Part shown: positions 1 to 5,367 of the stretch, in pieces | How positions within the stretch are numbered: position 1 is the stretch's first letter | Layout of the letters: every line of letters starts with the position of its first letter | Assembly (NCBI GenBank): GCA_014376425.1 | Contig: JACMRO010000036.1 | Span: 1-6,088, forward strand | Reading direction: 5' to 3' | Source: Rubritepida sp. | Lineage (GTDB): Bacteria; Pseudomonadota; Alphaproteobacteria; Acetobacterales; Acetobacteraceae | DNA: 6,088 bases | The notes under the pieces: generated by a model | What the model saw: only the letters and a program-made list of their open reading frames with translations | What the model was told of the DNA's origin: nothing | Databases searched by the model: none | Position numbers and translations under genes: made by a program

Positions 1-1
1 G

Positions 2-205
2 GGGCTGGCCGTGCTGGGGCGCCAGGGCCTGTTGCCCGGGGTGGAGATCGTGGCTGACCTGCCGGGGCTGGGCACGGCGCAGATGTGCGTCTTCGGCGAT
101 GAGGCACGGCAGGCGGCGTTGATGGAGCCGCTGGTCAGATTTCTGCGGGACAGCCTGGACGCCAGCTCGCCCTCCGGCAGCATTACGGCGACGGGCTGCA
201 TCTAG
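2..205 (+). CDS. C-terminal fragment of a probable LysR-type transcriptional regulator (5' end outside window)
   Basis: The reading frame is open from the first bases (GLAVLGRQG...) to a TAG at 203-205, giving 67 visible codons; the start lies upstream of the window. The segment shows a Gly-Leu-Ala-Val stretch, 'LLPGVEIV', 'LPGLG', a short beta-like 'AQMCVFG', and then a helix 'MEPLVRFLRDSL'. That order resembles the end of the effector-binding domain of LysR-type regulators, where a strand is followed by a C-terminal helix with a terminal FIRxxL-like motif. The last ~15 residues (after DSLDASS) look like a disordered tail. If the assignment holds, it would be a cytoplasmic DNA-binding regulator. 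It points the same way as the MFS transporter gene 131 bases downstream, so it could but need not control it. No DNA-binding domain is visible, so the family call is tentative; the existence of a coding end here is more certain than its identity. Confidence 0.45.
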   Translation, partial: GLAVLGRQGLLPGVEIVADLPGLGTAQMCVFGDEARQAALMEPLVRFLRDSLDASSPSGSITATGCI

Positions 206-305
206 CGGCAAGCCGGGCCCATCCCGCCCTGGCGCCGTATCGTCCATCCCCCTCCATGTCCCAAGGGCCGGTCGAATGAACGCAGCTTAACAATCCCGTC
301 GTTGA

Positions 306-322
306 CCCCGCCCGGCGCGGGG
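306..322 (+). other. GC-rich inverted repeat just upstream of the MFS transporter start
   Basis: CCCCGC (306-311) and GCGGGG (317-322) form a perfect 6-bp stem with a 5-base loop, ending 14 bases before the ATG at 337. No purine-rich Shine-Dalgarno sequence is visible between it and the start codon. It could be a remnant terminator of the upstream gene, a structure affecting translation initiation, or chance in GC-rich DNA. The rest of the gap (206-336) holds no convincing promoter: TTGACC at 302-307 resembles a -35 box, but no suitable -10 box follows. Confidence 0.3.
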
Positions 323-336
323 CGCATTCCCAAGCC

Positions 337-1539
337 ATGCAACGGCAAGACGCGCGCATCATCGGGCTGATCGGCACCGGGCATTTTCTCAGCCATTTCT
401 ACATGCTGTGCCTGGCACCTTTATTCATCACCTGGCGCGCTGAATTCGACGTCTCCTATGCCATGCTGGGGCTTGCTCTGGCGCTGATGGCGGGCACTAC
501 CGCGGTGTTGCAGACACCGGTGGGCTTCTGGGTCGACAAGCATGGCGCGCGGCCCTTCCTCGTGGGCGGCACGTTGCTGATGGCGCTTTCTGTCGCGGCA
601 ATGAGTCTGGCCACGGATTACTGGATGATTCTGGCACTGGCAGTGTGCTCGGGCATCGGCAACAGCGTCATCCATCCAGCGGATTACGCCATTCTTGCCG
701 GGTCGATCCGCAAGGAGTTCATGGGCCGCGCCTTCGCGTTGCACACCTTCACCGGCAATCTGGGTTTCGCACTGGCACCACCCGCCATCGCGCTGCTGCT
801 TCCTTGGATCGGCTGGCGCGGCGCGTTGCTGGCGGTGGGGCTGCTGGGCGTGCCTGTGGTGCTGGCCATCCTGTGGCAGAGCCGGGTGCTGCAGGACCAG
901 GCCCGCCCGCGCAGCTCCGAGAAGCGCGTGGGCGGGCGGGAGCTGCTGCTCAGCCGGCCCATCCTGCTGTTCTTCGCCTTCTTCCTGCTCAGCGCCATGG
1001 CCGGCTCAGGCATGCAGGCCTTTGTCATCACCGTGCTGGGAAAGCTGTGGGGCACCCCGGTGGAAATCGCCTCCTTCGTGCTCACCGGCTACATGGTGGG
1101 GGCGACGTCGGGCACGCTGGTCGGTGGCTATGTCGCGGACAAGACAAAGCGGAACCTATTTACTTTCGTGCTGGTGCTGACCGTCTGCGCCATGGCCTGC
1201 ATCCTGATGCTGGGGTTGCTGCCTATGCCGCCCTGGCTGCTGCCGGTGGTGGGGCTGACGGCCGGCTTGTGCATGGGCAGCAGCCGCACGCCGCGCGACG
1301 TGATGCTGAAGGACGCCTCCCCACCGGGCGAGGTCGGCAAGGTGTTCGGCTTCGTCAGCGCCGGGCTGCCACTGGGCGGCGCCATCACCCCGGTTCCATT
1401 GGGGCTGCTGATAGACCACGACATGGCCTGGCTCGTGCTGCCGGTCGTGGCCGGGTTGTTGGGCCTGTCGCTGCTCTGCGCCGGCGGGGCACGGGAGAGC
1501 GCGGCGGCAACGCGGGCGGCCGCGGTGCCGGCCGAATAG
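337..1539 (+). CDS. MFS transporter, Fsr-like (12 transmembrane helices)
   Basis: This encodes a 400-residue inner-membrane secondary transporter of the major facilitator superfamily, of normal length for a 12-helix member. The loop between helices 2 and 3 carries the MFS motif A (GFWVDKHGARP, residues 63-73), and the equivalent loop of the second half has GGYVADKTKR (263-272), as expected from the internal duplication. 'NSVIHPADYAIL' (109-120) is typical of MFS proteins annotated near the fosmidomycin-resistance protein Fsr. A polar linker around residues 185-203 separates the two halves. The ATG at 337 fits the usual short cytoplasmic N-terminus before helix 1 (about residues 8-31), although no clear ribosome binding site precedes it. 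The stop TAG directly abuts the GTG of the PepSY gene, so the two are almost certainly translated from one message. Substrate is unknown. The partner suggests siderophore or metal-linked traffic; drug or metabolite export remains possible. Confidence 0.88.
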   Translation: MQRQDARIIGLIGTGHFLSHFYMLCLAPLFITWRAEFDVSYAMLGLALALMAGTTAVLQTPVGFWVDKHGARPFLVGGTLLMALSVAAMSLATDYWMILALAVCSGIGNSVIHPADYAILAGSIRKEFMGRAFALHTFTGNLGFALAPPAIALLLPWIGWRGALLAVGLLGVPVVLAILWQSRVLQDQARPRSSEKRVGGRELLLSRPILLFFAFFLLSAMAGSGMQAFVITVLGKLWGTPVEIASFVLTGYMVGATSGTLVGGYVADKTKRNLFTFVLVLTVCAMACILMLGLLPMPPWLLPVVGLTAGLCMGSSRTPRDVMLKDASPPGEVGKVFGFVSAGLPLGGAITPVPLGLLIDHDMAWLVLPVVAGLLGLSLLCAGGARESAAATRAAAVPAE

Positions 1540-2592
1540 GTGAGCGCACGCTGGCTGCATCGCTGGGTTGGACTGGTTCTGGGCGGATGGTTCCTGCTGC
1601 TGGGGTTGAGCGGCGCTGTGCTGGTGTACTGGCATGCGCTGGAGGCGGCGCAACTGCCCCGCCCGGTGGCGGGCGAGCACATGCCCATGCAACCTCTTTT
1701 CGAAGCCGCGGCACGCCACATGCGGGACATCCCCTGGCGCATCTTCCCCGCCGATGAGCATCGCGACCATGCCGTGGCGATCTTCCAGACCGATGACGGC
1801 CGCCGAATGGTCCATCTGGACCCGACAACCGGCGCGGTGCAGGCAACGCTGCCGTGGCGGGGGGCGGCGGTGCATTGGGTCTATGACTTCCATGCCAACG
1901 CGCTGGCTGGCCGCACCGGCAAGCTATTGGTGGGTCTGACCGCGCTTCCGCTGCTGATCGGCCTGGCGGTGGGCCTGAGGCTTTGGCTGAAGCGCGGCGC
2001 GGTGCCGTTGCGGGAAAGCCTGCTGCCCGCAGCCGGGCTGCGCGGCCGCAGGCGGCTCTCGAGCTGGCATCGCAGCATCGGCATCTGGGCCTTTGGTCCC
2101 CTTCTGCTGGCGACCGGTAGCGGGCTGCCGGTGAGCTTCCCGGAGACCACGCGACTGCTGCTGCAGCCGTTGCTGGCACCAGCGCCGGTCTTTCAGGTCC
2201 CGGCGGCCAAAGGTGCCGGCGAGATCGATCTGGATGGTGCGGTGGCCCGCGCACTGGCAGCGCTGCCTGGCTGGCGGCTGGGCTGGGCCGAGCCGCCCGG
2301 GGATGATGGCGACCCGGAATGGCTGATCGTGCTGCTGCGTCAGACGCATGAATGGCCTTCCGGCCGCGCTGCCGCCTGGGTGAACGCCCGGACCGGCCGT
2401 CTGGAGGAGGTCCGGCTGCCCGACGGCGTCGATCATGCCCGGGCCTGGCTCCGCGCCGTGCATGAGGGCCGTGTGTTCGGCACCGCGCACCGGTGGTCGG
2501 TCATCGCGAGCGGCATCGCGATGATGGTGCTGGCGGGGCTGGGGCCCCTGCTGTGGCTGCGCTCCCGCCGCCGCGTGCCGGCGGCGGCGTAG
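1540..2592 (+). CDS. PepSY-domain transmembrane protein, possible ferric-siderophore reductase type
   Basis: A 350-residue inner-membrane protein of the PepSY_TM family (PiuB/FoxB-like). Four hydrophobic helices are visible at about residues 9-31, 127-150, 180-200 and 319-341. Between helices 1 and 2, and again between 3 and 4, are soluble segments (about 45-110 and 225-295) with the PepSY-like pattern of a helix followed by strands ending in a 'D/N-x-x-T-G' turn (LDPTTGAV, VNARTGRLEE). Family-typical histidines sit at helix borders: LHRW (H7), YDFHAN (H118), SWHRS (H177), AVHEG (H308) and AHRWS (H317). In FoxB-type siderophore reductases such histidines bind heme. The GTG at 1540 follows the upstream TAG with no gap and puts LHRW close to the N-terminus as in relatives, which supports this start; translation is probably coupled. 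Iron or siderophore reduction is inferred from family, not shown by any neighbouring receptor. Confidence 0.85.
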   Translation: MSARWLHRWVGLVLGGWFLLLGLSGAVLVYWHALEAAQLPRPVAGEHMPMQPLFEAAARHMRDIPWRIFPADEHRDHAVAIFQTDDGRRMVHLDPTTGAVQATLPWRGAAVHWVYDFHANALAGRTGKLLVGLTALPLLIGLAVGLRLWLKRGAVPLRESLLPAAGLRGRRRLSSWHRSIGIWAFGPLLLATGSGLPVSFPETTRLLLQPLLAPAPVFQVPAAKGAGEIDLDGAVARALAALPGWRLGWAEPPGDDGDPEWLIVLLRQTHEWPSGRAAAWVNARTGRLEEVRLPDGVDHARAWLRAVHEGRVFGTAHRWSVIASGIAMMVLAGLGPLLWLRSRRRVPAAA

Positions 2593-2613
2593 ACCGGCGG
2601 CGATAGGGCTAGC

Positions 2614-2630
2614 CCCGCGCAGCGTGCGGG
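2614..2630. terminator. Possible bidirectional terminator hairpin in convergent gap
   Basis: Between the stop of the PepSY gene (2592) and the stop of the converging membrane-protein gene (2638), CCCGCGC (2614-2620) pairs with GTGCGGG (2624-2630) around a 3-base loop, with one G-U pair in the plus-strand RNA (a C-A mismatch in the minus-strand RNA). An adjoining perfect palindrome GGGCTAGCCC lies at 2606-2615. There is no T-tract, so it would be a non-canonical terminator; location is the main argument. Confidence 0.35.
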
Positions 2631-2637
2631 CATGCGT

Positions 2638-3183
2638 CTATCCCCGCAGGGACCGCCGCCGCCGCGCCAGACGCCGCGCCGCCGACCAGCGGCGTGACCA
2701 GGTGCCGTGGCCGCGGATCCGCAGAACGAGGCGGCGCCAGGCGGTACGGGCAGCAACCCAGGCAGGCCAGGCCTGCAACGCGGCATGGCCACGGGCGAGC
2801 AGCCCCGTCACCCAGGCGTAGGCGGCGGCGAACCACGCCACCTGCAGCATCTTGGGCCGGGCGATGGCGAAGATCCGGGTTGAGAAGGCGGCGCCAACCA
2901 CCTTGCTCCCGATGATCACGAGCACCGCGGCAACATAGTGATGGTGCGCCAGCAGCCAGAGCTCCCCCAGCTTGAGCAGCGGGATGATCGGCACGAAAGG
3001 CAATACGAAGACGGCGATGACCATGCCTGGCGAAAGGCGAGCGATGACACCCTCGAGCCAGGCAAAGAATGAGAGCCGGCCCAGCTGCGCCCCCAGCCAG
3101 CCCAGCCAGCGCCACACGGTCGCGTCCAGCAATACCACCACTAGCGCCAGGGCCACGATGAAGGGGGTGGCGAAGCGCCTCAT
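2638..3183 (-). CDS. Uncharacterised membrane protein with arginine-rich C-terminal tail
   Basis: A 181-residue protein that I do not recognise as a named family, though similar conserved hypothetical membrane proteins occur in alphaproteobacteria. Helices are visible at about residues 5-24, 51-77 and 81-101, with a weaker hydrophobic stretch at 116-130. The middle carries 'LPFVPIIPLLKLGELWLL' followed by three histidines (80-82), 'IGSKVVGAAF' and 'IARPKMLQVAWFA', which look like the conserved core. The last 37 residues (145-181) contain 14 arginines, including RRRR, suggesting a cytoplasmic tail touching anionic lipid or nucleic acid. The ATG overlaps the TGA of the DUF1345 gene as ATGA (3180-3183), so this start is chosen over longer in-frame ones (to 3348) that would run inside the upstream gene with a composition unlike a real protein. 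Probable second gene of a translationally coupled pair. Confidence 0.75.
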   Translation of the reverse strand: MRRFATPFIVALALVVVLLDATVWRWLGWLGAQLGRLSFFAWLEGVIARLSPGMVIAVFVLPFVPIIPLLKLGELWLLAHHHYVAAVLVIIGSKVVGAAFSTRIFAIARPKMLQVAWFAAAYAWVTGLLARGHAALQAWPAWVAARTAWRRLVLRIRGHGTWSRRWSAARRLARRRRSLRG

Positions 3184-3743
3184 CCTGCCAGGCCGGCTGC
3201 CAGGTTGACCGCGGCCGCGACGATTGCCGCGTTGAAGACGAAGGACAGCAGGGCGTGCAGCAGCACCAGCCTGCGCATCGCGGCCGCGCTCGTGGTGACG
3301 TCCGAAACCTGCGCCGTCATGCCAACGGTGAAGGCCAGATACAGGCATTCGACGAAGTCCGGCGCATCTTCGCCGGGGAACACCAGGCCGCCACGCAAGG
3401 CGTTCTCATGCGCATAACGATGCGCGAAAAGGACGTGGATGAAGGTCCAGGAAAGCAGGATGGTGGCCCCCGCAAGCGGCGCCGACCAGACCGAGCCCCG
3501 CGTGCCGCTCATTTCCAGCACCACCGCGGTCATCGCGACCAAGCTGGCCAACACAGCGCCCAGGGTTACTGTGTTGGCACCCTCATCTATCTGCTCTGCA
3601 CGCTCGCGCACTGCTTGGGGTGACATTCCGCACTGGATGAACAGGGCGGTGGTGAGATAGACCAGGACGCCCATATCCCACGCCACCAGCACCGCGCTGG
3701 TCGGCCGCATCCAGGGCCAGGCGGCCGGCAGACTGACCGCCAT
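3180..3743 (-). CDS. DUF1345 family membrane protein
   Basis: From the ATG at 3743 this is a 187-residue integral membrane protein of the DUF1345 family (function unknown). Family hallmarks are 'AWDMGVLVYL' near the N-terminus (21-30), 'SWTFIHVLFAHRYAHE' (98-113), 'GLVFPGEDAPDF' (119-130), 'LAFTVGMTAQVSDV' (136-149) and 'RRLVLLHALLSFVFNAAI' (157-174). Hydrophobic helices lie at about 17-36, 60-77, 87-107, 130-147 and 158-183. The frame stays open upstream to an ATG at 3944, but that extension runs through the tRNA gene and yields a tRNA-derived pseudo-peptide, so it is not real. Homologues usually begin with another short hydrophobic helix preceding the ATG; the peptide LKHPSLTAGLAT just upstream fits, and a CTG at 3779 could be a rare start giving 199 residues. 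The stop TGA overlaps the next gene's ATG. It may be transcribed from the tRNA promoter. Confidence 0.82.
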   Translation of the reverse strand: MAVSLPAAWPWMRPTSAVLVAWDMGVLVYLTTALFIQCGMSPQAVRERAEQIDEGANTVTLGAVLASLVAMTAVVLEMSGTRGSVWSAPLAGATILLSWTFIHVLFAHRYAHENALRGGLVFPGEDAPDFVECLYLAFTVGMTAQVSDVTTSAAAMRRLVLLHALLSFVFNAAIVAAAVNLAAGLAG

Positions 3744-3816
3744 CGTCGCCAGCCCAGCGGTGAGCGAAGGGTGTTTCAGAAGATGTCCGACGTCTGAATG
3801 AAGCGCAGAGCGGGGC

Positions 3817-3892
3817 TGGTGGAGCCAAACGGAATCGAACCGTCGACCTCTTGAATGCCATTCAAGCGCTCTACCAACTGAGCTATGGCCCC
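3817..3892 (-). tRNA. tRNA-Ala (anticodon GGC)
   Basis: A complete 76-base cloverleaf on the minus strand, 5' end at 3892, with CCA encoded at 3819-3817. The acceptor stem GGGGCCA/TGGCTCC pairs fully and includes the G3-U70 wobble that is the alanine identity element, with A73 as discriminator. The D-arm is GCTC-AGTTGGTA-GAGC, the anticodon stem CTTGA/TCAAG, the anticodon loop ATGGCAT, the variable loop AGGTC, and the T-arm GACGG-TTCGATT-CCGTT. The anticodon GGC lies at 3859-3857 and reads GCC (and GCU by wobble), a heavily used codon in this GC-rich genome. No intron. It is preceded by a good promoter and followed by no evident terminator before the DUF1345 gene. Confidence 0.98.
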
Positions 3893-3915
3893 CCATCTCC
3901 CTTGCGGGAAATCGG

Positions 3916-3944
3916 GCTATAGCCCTGAGAAGGCAGGCCGGCAA
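3916..3944 (-). promoter_or_regulatory. Sigma70-type promoter of tRNA-Ala
   Basis: On the minus strand, TTGCCG (3944-3939) and TATAGC (3921-3916) are separated by exactly 17 bases, close to the housekeeping consensus. The -10 box ends 23 bases before the mature tRNA 5' end at 3892, so a leader of roughly 15-20 bases is expected. The -10 hexamer sits inside a perfect 12-base palindrome GGGCTATAGCCC (3914-3925). The same promoter could also serve the DUF1345 operon downstream. Confidence 0.7.
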
Positions 3945-3991
3945 CCCCTTCCCCGCCGCAATGGGGGCCGTTAGTTTCGAGGTGAACAGCT

Positions 3992-3997
3992 GGGGGA
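3992..3997 (+). promoter_or_regulatory. Probable ribosome binding site of scoA
   Basis: GGGGGA ends 9 bases before the ATG at 4007 and is the best purine-rich stretch at a workable distance; a second GGGGA (4002-4006) touches the start codon and is too close. It supports the 4007 start. A convincing plus-strand promoter was not found in the 114-base gap 3893-4006. Confidence 0.45.
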
Positions 3998-4006
3998 CGC
4001 CGGGGA

Positions 4007-4714
4007 ATGGGCAAGGTTTTTGCGGATGCCAGGACAGCCCTCGCGGGGGTGTTGCGCGATGGCATGGTGATCCATTCGGGCGGCTTCGGCTTATGCGGCA
4101 TTCCTGCCCTGCTCATCGACGCGATCGGGGAGTCCGGGGTTACCGGACTGACGGTGGTGTCGAACAATTGCGGCATTGATGATGTGGGCCTGGGGAAGTT
4201 GCTGCGCAGCCGGCAAATCCGCAAAATGGTCGCGAGCTATGTGGGCGAGAACGCCGAGTTCGCCCGGCAGTTCCTGGCCGGCGAGCTCGAGATTGAGTTC
4301 AACCCCCAGGGCACATTAGCCGAGCGCATCCGTGCCGGCGGCGCCGGTATACCCGCATTTTTCACCAAGACCGGGGTGGGCACCAAGGTCGCTGAGGGCA
4401 AGCCGACCCAGGTCTTCGACGGGGAGACCTACATCATGGAACGCGGCATCGTGGCTGACCTGGCGGTGATCCATGCCTGGAAGGGCGATACCGAAGGCAA
4501 CCTCGTGTACCGGCGCACCGCACGCAATTTCAATCCGATGATGGCGACAGCTGCCCGAATGACGGTCGCGCAGGTCGAGCACCTGGTGCAGCCGGGGGAG
4601 ATCGATCCAGATCACGTCATCACGCCCGGGGTCTACGTCAAGCGCCTGATCGTCTGCCCGGTAGACTATGACAAGCGTATCGAGCAGCGCACCACTACTC
4701 CGCGCGCAGCATAA
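4007..4714 (+). CDS. scoA: 3-oxoacid (succinyl-CoA:acetoacetate) CoA-transferase, subunit A
   Basis: Encodes the 235-residue alpha subunit of a family I CoA-transferase. The heteromeric enzyme moves CoA from succinyl-CoA to acetoacetate in the cytoplasm, feeding ketone-body and polyhydroxybutyrate breakdown products into acetyl-CoA. The family signature DGMVIHSGGFGLCGIP lies at residues 18-33; 'SNNCGIDDVGLG' (52-63), 'SYVGEN' (77-82), 'NPQGTLAERIRAGGAGIPAF' (99-118), 'MERGIVADLA' (144-153) and 'TARNFNPMMATAA' (171-183) are typical of ScoA rather than of the more distant AtoD or propionate types. Length is normal. The C-terminal ~15 residues (after VCPVDYDK) extend slightly beyond the usual end and look unstructured. 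scoB follows after 11 bases, and its ribosome binding site overlaps this gene's stop codon. The physiological substrate could be another 3-oxoacid; the CoA-transferase class itself is very secure. Confidence 0.95.
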   Translation: MGKVFADARTALAGVLRDGMVIHSGGFGLCGIPALLIDAIGESGVTGLTVVSNNCGIDDVGLGKLLRSRQIRKMVASYVGENAEFARQFLAGELEIEFNPQGTLAERIRAGGAGIPAFFTKTGVGTKVAEGKPTQVFDGETYIMERGIVADLAVIHAWKGDTEGNLVYRRTARNFNPMMATAARMTVAQVEHLVQPGEIDPDHVITPGVYVKRLIVCPVDYDKRIEQRTTTPRAA

Positions 4715-4719
4715 GGAGA
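4713..4719 (+). promoter_or_regulatory. Ribosome binding site of scoB, overlapping the scoA stop
   Basis: AAGGAGA begins in the last two bases of the scoA TAA (4712-4714), with seven bases between its core AAGGAG (4713-4718) and the ATG at 4726. It is the strongest Shine-Dalgarno sequence in the window and fixes the scoB start, consistent with balanced expression of the two subunits from one message. Confidence 0.85.
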
Positions 4720-4725
4720 ACGATC

Positions 4726-5367
4726 ATGGCCTGGACCCGCGATCAGATGGCGGCGCGAGCCGCCCGCGAGCTGGATGACGGCTTCTACGTCAATCTCGGC
4801 ATCGGCATTCCCACGCTGGTGGCGAACCACATCCCGCCCGGTGTTTCGGTGCAGCTGCAGAGTGAGAACGGGATGCTGGGCATCGGCCCTTTCCCCTTTG
4901 AAGGTGAGGAAGATGCCGACATCATCAATGCCGGCAAGCAGACGGTCACAATGCTGCCGACAACAAGCATTTTCAACAGCGCGGACAGCTTCGCCATGAT
5001 CCGCGGTGGCCACATCGACCTGTCGATACTCGGCGCCTTGCAGGTGGCGCAGAATGGCGATCTGGCGAATTGGATGATCCCCGGAAAGATGGTGAAGGGG
5101 ATGGGCGGTGCGATGGATCTGGTCGCGGGGGTGAAGCGGGTGGTTGTGCTGATGGAGCACACCGCAGGCGGGAAATCCAAGCTGCTGCAAGCGTGCAACC
5201 TCCCGCTCACCGGTGCCAAGGTGGTGGACATGGTGATCACCGAGCTTGGGGTGTTCAGCATCGATCGCCGTGGTGACGCCGGAATGAAGCTGGTGGAACT
5301 GGCCCCCGAGGTAACGCTGGACGAGGTCCGGGCAAAGACGGAAGCGAGTTTCAGCCTGGCGAACTAG
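4726..5367 (+). CDS. scoB: 3-oxoacid (succinyl-CoA:acetoacetate) CoA-transferase, subunit B
   Basis: Encodes the 213-residue beta subunit, partner of ScoA. It carries the active site: LQSENGMLG (residues 44-52) matches the second CoA-transferase signature, and E47 is the glutamate that forms the glutamyl-CoA thioester intermediate in this family. Other landmarks are 'YVNLGIGIPTLVAN' (21-34), 'GGHIDLSILGALQV' (94-107), 'GDLANWMIPG' (111-120), 'GMGGAMDLVAG' (125-135) and 'LPLTGAKVVDMVITELGVF' (159-177). Nothing essential is missing. Length is typical of the bacterial two-subunit enzymes. It is the second gene of the scoAB unit, and its TAG stop overlaps the convergent parB stop by four bases, so its transcript must end within, or run antisense into, parB. 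Confidence 0.95.
   Translation: MAWTRDQMAARAARELDDGFYVNLGIGIPTLVANHIPPGVSVQLQSENGMLGIGPFPFEGEEDADIINAGKQTVTMLPTTSIFNSADSFAMIRGGHIDLSILGALQVAQNGDLANWMIPGKMVKGMGGAMDLVAGVKRVVVLMEHTAGGKSKLLQACNLPLTGAKVVDMVITELGVFSIDRRGDAGMKLVELAPEVTLDEVRAKTEASFSLAN

Noticed and set aside
645..1757. Long plus-strand open frame (370 codons) overlapping the MFS and PepSY genes
   Set aside because: Its composition is Arg/Gly/Ala/His-rich with no recognisable domain, and it lies out of frame over two well-supported membrane-protein genes; such open frames are common in GC-rich DNA.
1156..2254. Long minus-strand open frames opposite the MFS and PepSY genes
   Set aside because: Low-complexity Arg/Pro/Gln/His-rich translations antisense to clear genes, with no ribosome binding site or domain; they reflect codon bias of the plus-strand genes.
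3771..3797. TGTTTCA-containing stretch considered as a parS site
   Set aside because: Only the first half (TGTTTCA) resembles parS; the second half does not complete the 16-base palindrome TGTTTCACGTGAAACA.
3781..3797. Imperfect inverted repeat (AGATGTC/GACGTCT) after the tRNA, considered as a terminator
   Set aside because: The stem would have almost no loop, includes a mismatch in the minus-strand RNA, and has no following U-tract.
3817..3892. tRNA-Ala as an integration (att) site for a mobile island
   Set aside because: No integrase, no repeated copy of the tRNA 3' end and no compositional change is seen in the flanking DNA of the window.
3744..3944. N-terminal extension of the DUF1345 reading frame
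   Set aside because: It translates straight through the tRNA-Ala gene, producing the familiar tRNA-derived pseudo-peptide (SSVGRALEWHSR...).
3961..4179. Small plus-strand open frame starting before scoA
   Set aside because: It runs out of frame into scoA, lacks a domain and has a composition unlike the neighbours.
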